Under the pieces are notes generated by a model. That model was not told the DNA's origin. It was given only the letters and a program-made list of their open reading frames with translations, and made no database searches. From Nitriliruptoraceae bacterium (GTDB taxonomy: Bacteria > Actinomycetota > Nitriliruptoria > Nitriliruptorales > Nitriliruptoraceae), in assembly GCA_007118045.1 (NCBI GenBank), contig SKTG01000090.1, positions 1-12,828 on the forward strand: a stretch of 12,828 nucleotides of DNA, written 5' to 3'. The position numbers were made by a program, and so were the translations under genes. This document shows positions 6,147 through 11,961 of this stretch, one piece after another; within the stretch, counting starts at the first letter, position 1; every line of letters starts with the position of its first letter.

Positions 6147-7241
6147 ATGGACACCGCCCGGCTGGACCAGGCCCGCGCCGCGTTGCGGCGGCACGGGGTG
6201 GACGCGCTGCTCGTCGGCCCGTCGGCCGACCTGCGCTACCTCGTCGGCTACCACGCGCTGCCGCTCGAGCGGTTGACGCTGCTGGTGGTGCCCGCGGAGG
6301 GCGACCCGCTCCTGATCGTCCCGGCGCTGGAGGAACCACGAGCCAGGGACAGCGGGGCCGACCAGCTCGTGACCCTCACGTCCTTCACCGAGACCGAGGA
6401 CCCGGTGGCGCTCGTGGTGGAGCACCTCGAGGCGGCCGACGCGACGGCTCGTCTGGCCGTCCAGGACCGGCTCTGGACCGCCTTCACGCTCGCGTTGCAG
6501 GGCGCGATCCCCGCAGCGGCCTGGGTGCCCGGCTCCTCGATCATGCGTGAGCTGCGGTTGGTGAAGAGCAGCCAGGAGATCCGGGCGCTCCGCGAGGTCG
6601 GCGCCGCCATCGACGCCGTGCACGCCCAGGTGCCGGGCCTGCTCCGCGTCGGGCGCACCGAAGCCGAGGTCGGCCGCGACATCTCGGAGCTGATCCTGCG
6701 GGAGCACGACGAGGTCAACTTCGTCATCGTGGCCTCGGGCCCGAACGGTGCGTCGCCCCACCACGAGACCGGCGGACGCCGGCTCGAGCAGGGCGATGCC
6801 GTGGTGGTCGACATCGGAGGCACGCGCGCCGGGTACTGCTCGGACATGACCCGCAACTACGTCGTCGGGGAGCCGCCGGGCGGCTACGCCGAGCTGCACC
6901 GGGTGCTCGAGGAGGCGCAGGACGCGGCCGTCGCGGCCGTGGCGCCGGGCGTCGCCGCCGGCGTCATCGACCGGGTCGCCCGCGAGCACATCGCCGACGC
7001 CGGCTACGGCGAGTACTTCGTCCACCGGACGGGGCACGGCATCGGGGTCGAGGAGCACGAGGAGCCTTGGATCGTGGAGGGCAACGACCTCGTGCTCGAG
7101 CCGGGCATGGCGTTCTCCGTCGAGCCCGGGATCTACGTGCCCGACCGCTACGGCGCACGCATCGAAGACATCGTCGTCGTCACCGACGACGGCGTGGAGC
7201 GGCTGAACCTGCGACCCAGGGAGGTCCTGGTGGCAGGCTGA
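6147..7241 (+). CDS. M24-family Xaa-Pro peptidase (PepQ/PepP-like)
   Basis: This is a cytoplasmic metallopeptidase of the pita-bread fold that cleaves next to proline, either as a dipeptidase or as an aminopeptidase. The 364 residues split into a creatinase-like N-terminal domain (about 1-130) and the catalytic domain (about 140-360). All five metal ligands are visible: D222 (VVVDIGG), D233 (SDMTR), H297 (HRTGHGIG), E326 (SVEPGIY) and E340 (RIEDIVVV). The usual upstream histidine pair SPHHE is at 204-207. The start has a strong GAGGAGG five bases upstream. Mycobacteria carry a homologue (pepE, Rv2089c) a few genes from helY, so the neighbourhood is partly conserved. Dipeptidase and aminopeptidase activity cannot be told apart from sequence alone. 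Confidence 0.93.
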   Translation: MDTARLDQARAALRRHGVDALLVGPSADLRYLVGYHALPLERLTLLVVPAEGDPLLIVPALEEPRARDSGADQLVTLTSFTETEDPVALVVEHLEAADATARLAVQDRLWTAFTLALQGAIPAAAWVPGSSIMRELRLVKSSQEIRALREVGAAIDAVHAQVPGLLRVGRTEAEVGRDISELILREHDEVNFVIVASGPNGASPHHETGGRRLEQGDAVVVDIGGTRAGYCSDMTRNYVVGEPPGGYAELHRVLEEAQDAAVAAVAPGVAAGVIDRVAREHIADAGYGEYFVHRTGHGIGVEEHEEPWIVEGNDLVLEPGMAFSVEPGIYVPDRYGARIEDIVVVTDDGVERLNLRPREVLVAG

Positions 7242-7245
7242 CGCC

Positions 7246-7264
7246 GGGCCTCCCCCCAGGTCCC
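7246..7264 (+). terminator. Hairpin with a six-cytosine loop after the peptidase gene
   Basis: GGGCCT (7246-7251) pairs with AGG-T-CCC (7258-7264, one bulged T) and presents a loop of exactly six cytosines (7252-7257). It starts four bases after the stop. It may serve as a 3' end or an RNA-stabilising stem. C-rich loops are the hallmark of the actinobacterial 6C small RNA, but that RNA has two such stems and I can find only one here. Confidence 0.4.
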
Positions 7265-7280
7265 TCGCGCGGGCGGTGTG

Positions 7281-7294
7281 ACCGGCCGGCCGGT
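7281..7294. repeat. 14-bp perfect palindrome in the acetyltransferase upstream region
   Basis: accggccggccggt reads identically on both strands. It overlaps the first GGTGGTGCGA repeat (7292-7301) by three bases. It could be an operator half of a longer control region; in DNA this rich in CCGG words, chance is also credible. Confidence 0.45.
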
Positions 7295-7352
7295 GGTGCG
7301 AGGCCGGGCGGGGCCAGGTGGTGCGACATCGGACTGGGCGAGGGTGGTGCGA
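7292..7352 (+). repeat. Three direct repeats of GGTGGTGCGA at 25-26 base spacing
   Basis: Exact copies of the 10-mer ggtggtgcga occur at 7292-7301, 7317-7326 and 7343-7352, so the starts are 25 and 26 bases apart, about two and a half helical turns. They fill the 131-base gap between the peptidase and the acetyltransferase. The third copy also forms a hairpin. Regularly spaced repeats before a gene suggest repeated binding by a DNA- or RNA-binding protein; no regulator is seen nearby. Confidence 0.6.
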
Positions 7353-7366
7353 ACCACCGGAGGGAG
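7343..7366 (+). promoter_or_regulatory. GNRA-loop hairpin abutting a Shine-Dalgarno
   Basis: GGTGGT (7343-7348) pairs perfectly with ACCACC (7353-7358), closing a GCGA tetraloop of the stable GNRA class. The next base begins ggagggag (7359-7366), the ribosome site of the GTG at 7373. A stable stem against the Shine-Dalgarno can protect the message or tune ribosome entry. The pairing is read directly from the sequence; the function is inference. Confidence 0.5.
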
Positions 7367-7372
7367 CAGGCA

Positions 7373-7834
7373 GTGGAGACGACCACGGAGGGTGCGGGCC
7401 CGTCGGGCGCAGGCATCGCGATACGACGCGCGCGGATCGAGGAGATCCGGCCGCTGGCCGGGGAGTACAAGGCGGAGCAGCAGCAACGCCCACGCGGTGA
7501 ACCGGCCAACCCGCCGATCCCGCAGGGTGGCATCTTCTGGTTGGCCACCGACGCCGAGGACGGCGAGCCCCTGGGCTACGCGGCCGGGACGTTGCGCGCG
7601 ACCGGGTGCACGATCGGACCGGTGTTCACGCGGGCGGCCGCTCGGCGCCGGGGGGTCGGCGAGGCACTTCTGACCACGATCCAGGCCTGGGCGGAGGACA
7701 CCCGGGTCCCCGTCGTGGAGATCTCCGTCGCCGCGGAGAACGAGGGCGGCCGGCGCTTCCTGGAGGCGCTCGGCTACGAACCCAACCGGATCCTCATGTC
7801 GCTGGTCCCGACGACCGCCCGGTCACGCTCGTAA
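7373..7834 (+). CDS. GNAT-family N-acetyltransferase
   Basis: GNAT enzymes transfer an acetyl group from acetyl-CoA to an amine of a small molecule, peptide or protein. The 153-residue product has the fold's landmarks: a beta segment GCTIGPVFTRAAA (78-90), the acetyl-CoA pyrophosphate loop RRRGVGEALL (91-100) in the R/Q-x-x-G-x-G/A form, and the motif-B helix ENEGGRRFLEALGYEPNRILM (122-142), where a bulky residue before Gly-Tyr is typical. The substrate is unknown. I chose GTG 7373 because ggagggag lies just upstream and because the residues encoded before it are low-complexity. This gene uses the window's only TAA stop. No TAnnCT hexamer precedes it, so it may depend on the peptidase transcript or another promoter type. 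Confidence 0.88.
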   Translation: METTTEGAGPSGAGIAIRRARIEEIRPLAGEYKAEQQQRPRGEPANPPIPQGGIFWLATDAEDGEPLGYAAGTLRATGCTIGPVFTRAAARRRGVGEALLTTIQAWAEDTRVPVVEISVAAENEGGRRFLEALGYEPNRILMSLVPTTARSRS

Positions 7835-7910
7835 CGCCACCGGCCCGAACGGCCCGTCGCATCCGCCCGTCCGACCGTGGACCGCACCAGCGGCTCGCGA
7901 GGAGTCCAGC

Positions 7911-9098
7911 ATGCACACCCTCCCGGAGGAGCACCGCCACCTGCTCGAGCTGGTGCGTGGCTTCGCGACGACCGACGTGGCACCGCAGGCCGACGGCTAC
8001 GAACGTGCTCACGAGTTCCCGCGACCGTTGTTCGATCAGCTCGCGGCGATGGACCTCACCGGTCTGCCCTTCGGCGCGGCGGTCGGCGGCTCCGAGCTGC
8101 CGTACCGCGTCTACCTGATGGTGGTGGAGGAGCTCTCGAGGGCGTCGCTGGCGCTCGGCATGGGCCTGTCGGTGCACACGTTGGCGACCTGGGCGATCGA
8201 CTCGTACGCCACGCCGGAGCAGCGGCAGCTTCTCGTCCCGGACCTGGTGGCCGGCCGCGCCCTCGGGGCCTACGCGCTCTCCGAACCCGGCGCCGGCTCG
8301 GACGCCGCCAGCATCACCACCCGGGCGCGCCGCGACGGCGACGTCTACCTGCTGACCGGGACCAAGGCCTGGGTGACCCACGGCGGTGTGGCGGACCGCT
8401 ACCTCGTGATGGCGCGGACGGGCGCCGCCGACGCCGGCGGCATCAGCGCGTTCGTCGTCGACGCCGATCAGCCGGGCATGACGGTCGCCGAGCCCGAATC
8501 CAAGATGGGCCTGTGGTCCTCACCGACGGCCCAGCTGATCCTCGACGACGCCCCCGTGCCCGCCGACCGGCTGCTCGGTGACGTGGAGGGGCAGGGGTTC
8601 CGTGTCGGCATGGCCTCGCTCGACGGCGGACGGCTGGGCATCGCCGCCTGTGCCGTGGGCCTGGCACAGGCCGCGTTGGACGTCGCGGTCGGCTACGCGC
8701 GCGAGCGGGAGCAGTTCGGACGGCCGATCGGTGACTTCCAGGGTGTGAGCTTCCTGTTGGCCGACATGGCGACCCGCACCGAGGCCGCACGGGCGCTGTA
8801 CCGCTCGGCGGCCGAACGACGCGACCACGCGTCTGGGGTGGGGCCCCACGCCGGCACGCCCGGAGCCGGCACCGGCTACCCGACGACGATCCCCTCGGCG
8901 ATGGCCAAGCTCGCCGCTACGGACGCCGCCATGCAGACCACCACCGATGCCGTGCAGGTGCTCGGCGGGGCCGGGTACACGACCGACTACCCGGTGGAGA
9001 GGTACCTGCGTGAAGCCAAGGTCCTGCAGATCCTCGAGGGCACCAACCAGATCCAGCGCATGCTGATCGGTCGACAGCTGACGGCGCCGCGCGCATGA
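7911..9098 (+). CDS. Acyl-CoA dehydrogenase family flavoprotein
   Basis: This FAD enzyme would introduce the alpha-beta double bond into an acyl-CoA thioester, passing electrons to an electron-transfer flavoprotein; chain length and branching preference cannot be read from the sequence. The 395 residues fit the family. The FAD and substrate signature YALSEPGAGSD is at 121-131, the mid-domain REQFGRPIGDFQ at 266-277, and the C-terminal VLGGAGYTTDYPVERYLRE at 350-368 is followed by EGTNQIQR. E376 of that last motif is at the position of the catalytic base of medium- and short-chain enzymes. A Gly/Pro/His-rich stretch (about 307-327) looks longer than the usual loop between C-terminal helices. 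ATG 7911 has gaggag (7899-7904) at a six-base gap. Its stop overlaps the next start as ATGA. Confidence 0.93.
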   Translation: MHTLPEEHRHLLELVRGFATTDVAPQADGYERAHEFPRPLFDQLAAMDLTGLPFGAAVGGSELPYRVYLMVVEELSRASLALGMGLSVHTLATWAIDSYATPEQRQLLVPDLVAGRALGAYALSEPGAGSDAASITTRARRDGDVYLLTGTKAWVTHGGVADRYLVMARTGAADAGGISAFVVDADQPGMTVAEPESKMGLWSSPTAQLILDDAPVPADRLLGDVEGQGFRVGMASLDGGRLGIAACAVGLAQAALDVAVGYAREREQFGRPIGDFQGVSFLLADMATRTEAARALYRSAAERRDHASGVGPHAGTPGAGTGYPTTIPSAMAKLAATDAAMQTTTDAVQVLGGAGYTTDYPVERYLREAKVLQILEGTNQIQRMLIGRQLTAPRA

Positions 9099-9469
9099 GC
9101 GACAGCAGTCCCGGCGGCTCGGCGGGGGAGCCGGGTCCGGCTCCGGACCGGCGCCGGATGACCGAGCACGACCGCCGTCGCCTCCGGGTCACGCGCCGGG
9201 TGGCGCTGCTCGGACCGCTGCTCGGCGTGGCCGCAGCCGCGACCGTGGGCTGGATGGGTGCCAGCGGCGCGGCCGGGCTGGCCGTGCTGCTCCTGCTCAG
9301 CTCCGCCGGTTGCCTCCTGGCGGCCTTCGTCACGGCCTTCGGCGCGATGGTCGACGAGTACCGCCGGGTACCGGTGGCGCGTCGCCGGACCCTGACCGCC
9401 CTCGGCCTGTTCGCCGGCGGTGCGCTGCTGCTGTTCGCGAGCTTCGGCGCGGGCGCCGGCGCCGGGTGA
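9095..9469 (+). CDS. Small membrane protein of unknown function, coupled to the acyl-CoA dehydrogenase
   Basis: This 124-residue protein is not one I recognise. A Pro/Gly/Ser-rich and then strongly basic N-terminus (1-35) is followed by three likely membrane helices, at about 36-54, 58-84 and 101-118. A charged loop, VDEYRRVPVARRR (86-98), lies between the second and third. The ATG shares four bases with the preceding stop (ATGA), so it is very probably translated by coupling with the dehydrogenase. I can propose no function. Confidence 0.65.
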   Translation: MSDSSPGGSAGEPGPAPDRRRMTEHDRRRLRVTRRVALLGPLLGVAAAATVGWMGASGAAGLAVLLLLSSAGCLLAAFVTAFGAMVDEYRRVPVARRRTLTALGLFAGGALLLFASFGAGAGAG

Positions 9470-9544
9470 GCCCGTCCAGCCGAGCCGCGCGACGACGAGG
9501 CGGATGGACCGCCGAGGCTGCGTCGCACGGTGGGGACGAACGCC

Positions 9545-9550
9545 TACCCT
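9545..9550 (+). promoter_or_regulatory. Putative -10 element upstream of the amidohydrolase (TACCCT)
   Basis: TACCCT matches the TAnnCT word seen before the other transcription units. It lies 117 bases before the GTG at 9668, which predicts a leader of about 110 bases. It also lies downstream of the ATG at 9530 in the same frame, which argues against that longer start. Confidence 0.4.
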
Positions 9551-9595
9551 TGCCAGAGGGTCGCGTGGTCGTCGCCGCGCGGCCGACCGTCGAAC

Positions 9596-9618
9596 GCCGG
9601 GCCGACAGGGCGCCCGGC
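9596..9618 (+). promoter_or_regulatory. Leader hairpin before the amidohydrolase
   Basis: GCCGGGC (9596-9602) pairs with GCCCGGC (9612-9618) over a nine-base loop, inside the predicted leader between TACCCT and the start codon. It could affect elongation or translation. No riboswitch consensus is recognised. Confidence 0.25.
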
Positions 9619-9658
9619 CCGGACGGTCCGCATCGACCGACGTGAGCACCGCTGTCGT

Positions 9659-9662
9659 GGAG
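9659..9662 (+). promoter_or_regulatory. Shine-Dalgarno deciding the amidohydrolase start
   Basis: ggag at 9659-9662 lies five bases before the GTG at 9668. In the same frame an ATG occurs at 9530 and another at 9707. The 9530 start would add 46 residues of Arg/Pro-rich composition that look untranslated, and 9707 would drop 13 residues and has only a weak purine run. Confidence 0.5.
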
Positions 9663-9667
9663 CGAAG

Positions 9668-11266
9668 GTGACCAGCACCCTGCCGGCCTCGAGCCGACGG
9701 GTCCCGATGCCGGGCCCCCGCGGAACGCTGCTGGTCGCCGACCGGGTCCTCACGCTCGGGCACGCGCGCACGCACGCCAGCGCCCTGCTGGTCCGCGGCA
9801 GCCGGGTCGTGTGGGTGGGCGACGACCCCGAGCTCGCGCCACCGCACCAGCAACGACACGAGCTGCCCGGGTGCGTCATCGGGCCCGCCTTCGTCGACGC
9901 GCACGTCCACCTGACGCCGACCGGGCTGGGTCTCGCCGGGCTCGACCTCTCGGAGGTCACCTCGTCGGCCGAGCTGCGCCAGGCCGTGGCCACCTACGCG
10001 GGGCAGCACACGGGCCGGGTCATCTGGGGGCACGGTCTCGACCCGTACCTGTTCGTGGACGCCCTGCCCACCCCCGACGAGCTCTCCGAGCTGGTCGGTG
10101 ACCGGGCCGTCTACCTCTCACGCATCGACGGCCACGCGAGCCTGGTGGACCGGTTGACGCTGACCGCGGCGCCGTTGGCACGCGCCGACGGGGTGGAGGT
10201 CGGCGAGGACGGGCCGACGGGCATCCTCAAGCGCGAGGCGAACCACATCGTCCGTCGCTGGTCCGTCGGGGCGATGACCGAGCCGGAGCTCGCGGCGGCA
10301 CGTCGGACCGCGGTGGAACACGCGGCGTCGCTGGGGGTCGGTTCGGTCCACGAGATGGGCAGCCCGGACATCATGGGGTTGGACGACTTCGACCACTGGG
10401 TCGCGGGGGAGTGGCCGATCGAGGTCGTGCCGTACTGGGGTGGACTCGACGTGGGCGTGGCCATCGAGCGGGAGCTGCGCCAGGTGGGTGGCGACCTGCT
10501 GCTCGACGGCTCGCTCGGGTCCCACACCGCCGCGCTCACCGAGCCCTACCACGACCGCCCGGACGAGTACGGCCACCTCGAGCTCGACGACCGGACCCTG
10601 GCCGATTGGTACGTCGAGCTCGCCCGTACCGGGATGCAGGGGGCCGTCCACGCCATCGGCGACGCGGCGCTGGAGCAGGTGGTCCGGTGCCAGCACCTCG
10701 CGGCCGAGCACCTCGCCGCCTCCGGCGGCATCGAGACGTTGCGCCGTGGGCGTCACCGCATCGAGCACGCCGAGGTGATGGACCCGTCGCTGCTCGACGA
10801 CCTCGCGGAGCTGGACGCGGTCATCTCCGCGCAGCCGGGCTTCGAGGCCAGGTGGGGTGGGCCGGACGGGATGTACGCCTCCCGACTGGGCCAGGAGCGC
10901 GCCGCCTGGACCAACCCGTTCCGGGGGATCGCCGACCGGGGCATCGGCCTGGCGTTCGGCTCGGACAGCAACGTCACCCCCATGGATCCGTGGGGCACGA
11001 TCCACGCCGCCGAGCACCGGTGGCGGGCCGCCCACGAGGTCAGCCGGCTCGAGGCCGTGTCGATGTCGACGCTCGGCGGACGCAGCGCGGCCAGGCAGGA
11101 CCGGTTCGTCGGCGTGCTCCGTGCGGGCATGCGCGCCGACCTGGTCGCGTTCGAGGGGGACCCCTACGCCGCCGACGACCCGCGGGGGCACCGCTGCGTG
11201 CTCACCGTCGTGCACGGGCGGGTCGCGCACGGTGAGGCGCCCCTGCCCGACGCCCCGGGTCGCTGA
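9668..11266 (+). CDS. YtcJ-type metal-dependent amidohydrolase (Amidohydro_3)
   Basis: Members of this family hydrolyse C-N bonds of amides or formamides in a TIM-barrel active site; the substrate here is unknown. The 532-residue product has the N-terminal beta sandwich start LLVADRVLTLG (21-31), the metal motif DAHVH (77-81), SRIDGHASLVD (151-161), DGSLGSHTAAL (280-290), VHAIGDAA (327-334), RIEHAEV (364-370) and GSDSNVTPMDPW (431-442). It ends with RAGMRADLVAFEGDP (485-499), the return to the composite domain. Likely ligands are H79, H81, H328, H367 and D433. One oddity is that D276 occupies the place where many relatives have a lysine before the DG (K-x-x-x-DG). The predicted protein is cytoplasmic, with no signal peptide. 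Its upstream neighbour is separated by about 200 bases and a promoter-like site, so it is probably its own unit. Confidence 0.9.
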   Translation: MTSTLPASSRRVPMPGPRGTLLVADRVLTLGHARTHASALLVRGSRVVWVGDDPELAPPHQQRHELPGCVIGPAFVDAHVHLTPTGLGLAGLDLSEVTSSAELRQAVATYAGQHTGRVIWGHGLDPYLFVDALPTPDELSELVGDRAVYLSRIDGHASLVDRLTLTAAPLARADGVEVGEDGPTGILKREANHIVRRWSVGAMTEPELAAARRTAVEHAASLGVGSVHEMGSPDIMGLDDFDHWVAGEWPIEVVPYWGGLDVGVAIERELRQVGGDLLLDGSLGSHTAALTEPYHDRPDEYGHLELDDRTLADWYVELARTGMQGAVHAIGDAALEQVVRCQHLAAEHLAASGGIETLRRGRHRIEHAEVMDPSLLDDLAELDAVISAQPGFEARWGGPDGMYASRLGQERAAWTNPFRGIADRGIGLAFGSDSNVTPMDPWGTIHAAEHRWRAAHEVSRLEAVSMSTLGGRSAARQDRFVGVLRAGMRADLVAFEGDPYAADDPRGHRCVLTVVHGRVAHGEAPLPDAPGR

Positions 11267-11350
11267 CCGGCCGTCGTCGCGCGGCGAGCGCAACGCGGTC
11301 CCACGCCTACGTTCCGTCACTTGACGCGTTCGGGGTGTGGTGGTTGCGTA

Positions 11351-11628
11351 GCCCCCACAGCGACGGACACGCATCGTGGAGGGGGCGGGCCATCCGGACG
11401 TGACGGGATCGCCGGACGACGGCGCTCCCGACGCATCCCGACCCACGACGGTCGGAACGTCGCCCCGGGTGGTGGACCTCCACGTAGGTCGCGTGGAACG
11501 TTGCCGGGGGACCCCCGCTCAGTAGACAACGTGCCAGGCCAGCCGCACCGGCCTGGACGGCCCCAACGGCGGGGACGGATCCCCCTCGATCCGCGAGGTC
11601 CCGGGCGCCATCGGCGCCCGGGACCTCG
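11351..11628 (+). ncRNA. Candidate structured non-coding RNA
   Basis: Successive non-overlapping stems can be drawn on the + strand. GCCCCC 11351-11356 pairs with GGGGGC 11381-11386. CGGGA and CGCCG (11404-11414, one mismatch) pair with CGGCG and TCCCG (11420-11430), making 10 pairs around a five-base loop. CCGACC 11438-11443 pairs with GGTCGG 11450-11455. CGGGG 11505-11509 pairs with CCCCG 11513-11517. CCAGGCC 11534-11540 pairs with GGCCTGG 11550-11556. CGGATC 11576-11581 pairs with GATCCG 11588-11593 over a C-rich loop. Last comes the 16-bp stem at 11594-11628. A weak promoter match, TTGACG (11321) then TTGCGT (11344) at 17 spacing, precedes the run. Strand and ends are inferred. The alternative is an untranslated tail of the amidohydrolase message or chance folding of GC-rich DNA. 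Confidence 0.35.
11594..11628. terminator. Perfect 16-bp inverted repeat with 3-base loop
   Basis: The left arm CGAGGTCCCGGGCGCC (11594-11609) is matched without error by its reverse complement at 11613-11628, with only atc between them. This is the strongest stem in the window and would stop or stall RNA polymerase in either direction, although no T run follows on either strand. It lies about 330 bases past the amidohydrolase stop, farther than expected for a simple terminator of that gene, which points to a transcript ending here or to a protein-binding palindrome. Confidence 0.6.
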
Positions 11629-11667
11629 GCGTTCGGCTCGACTCCGCCCGGCTGGACGAACGGGCCA

Positions 11668-11733
11668 CCCTCGGCCCGGCGCGGTCGAGCCGGCGCCCTC
11701 GGCCCGGCACCGGGCCGGCCCCCTCGGGCCGGC
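11668..11733. repeat. Three imperfect 13-bp direct repeats
   Basis: CCCTCGGCCCGGC occurs exactly at 11668-11680 and 11696-11708, and CCCTCGGGCCGGC (one change) at 11721-11733; the starts are 28 and 25 bases apart. Between the second and third, GGCCCGG (11701-11707) and CCGGGCC (11710-11716) form an inverted repeat. Function is unknown. Confidence 0.45.
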
Positions 11734-11802
11734 ACCCTTCCATCCGGAACCGTGGAGCGATGGCCGGCCGTCCGTCGTTGCCACGCCCCGCCTCCAACTG
11801 CT

Positions 11803-11841
11803 AGGACACGCGCACCCACGACCGGACGGGGAGCGTGTCCT
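11803..11841. promoter_or_regulatory. 9-bp inverted repeat near the DUF4193-lnt promoter
   Basis: AGGACACGC (11803-11811) and GCGTGTCCT (11833-11841) are exact reverse complements separated by 21 bases, so arm centres are 30 bases or about three helical turns apart. The right arm falls where the -35 of the TACCCT hexamer at 11861 would be. This is a plausible operator for a dimeric regulator or, as RNA, a long-loop hairpin ending an upstream transcript. Confidence 0.45.
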
Positions 11842-11860
11842 CACCTCGGTGCAGGCGTCG

Positions 11861-11866
11861 TACCCT
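11861..11866 (+). promoter_or_regulatory. Putative -10 element of the DUF4193-lnt unit (TACCCT)
   Basis: TACCCTCGTC conforms to the TAnnCT word that precedes five other genes here. It predicts a start near 11873 and a leader of close to 90 bases before the GTG at 11962. No -35 consensus is seen; a 9-bp inverted repeat occupies that area instead. Confidence 0.4.
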
Positions 11867-11961
11867 CGTCGTCCGCCGTGGCCAGGCCCCGTCGGCGGGC
11901 GGCCCGACCGGAGACGTCGGGACCTCCTCGCTCGTCAACCGCTCGCCACCAGGAGTACGCC

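Larger units (their letters stand above)
11267..11961. other. Long gene-free intergenic region rich in inverted repeats
   Basis: About 695 bases lie between the amidohydrolase stop and the next credible start. Open frames exist on both strands, but their translations are Arg/Pro/Gly-rich and match no family, as expected for antisense or non-coding frames at this GC level. In order the region holds: a TTGACG word (11321) that could be a -35; a run of stems from 11351 to 11628 ending in a perfect 16-bp hairpin; three imperfect 13-bp direct repeats (11668-11733); a further GC hairpin (11701-11716); a 9-bp inverted repeat (11803-11841); a TACCCT hexamer (11861); and the leader of the next gene. 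I looked for conserved cores of RNase P RNA, tmRNA, SRP RNA, tRNA and cobalamin riboswitches and saw none. Confidence 0.7.

Noticed and set aside
9530..9667. Upstream ATG for the amidohydrolase
   Set aside because: The 46 extra residues are Arg/Pro-rich, the start has no good Shine-Dalgarno, and a TAnnCT hexamer lies downstream of it; GTG 9668 with ggag is better.
11576..11593. A 6C RNA formed with the C-rich loop stem
   Set aside because: The loop is cccctc rather than six cytosines, and no second C-loop stem of the expected layout is adjacent, so a 6C assignment is not supported.
11318..11640. RNase P RNA, tmRNA, SRP RNA or tRNA in the hairpin-rich region
   Set aside because: I looked on both strands for the GAGGAAAGTCC core of RNase P RNA, a tmRNA-like end with a T arm, the SRP apical AAGGAAGCAGCC loop and a TTCGA T-loop in a cloverleaf, and found none.
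11307..11844. Overlapping open frames on both strands in the intergenic region (170-214 codons)
   Set aside because: All are low-complexity Arg/Gly/Pro translations with no recognisable motif, lack convincing ribosome sites, and contradict one another; stem-rich non-coding DNA explains them better.
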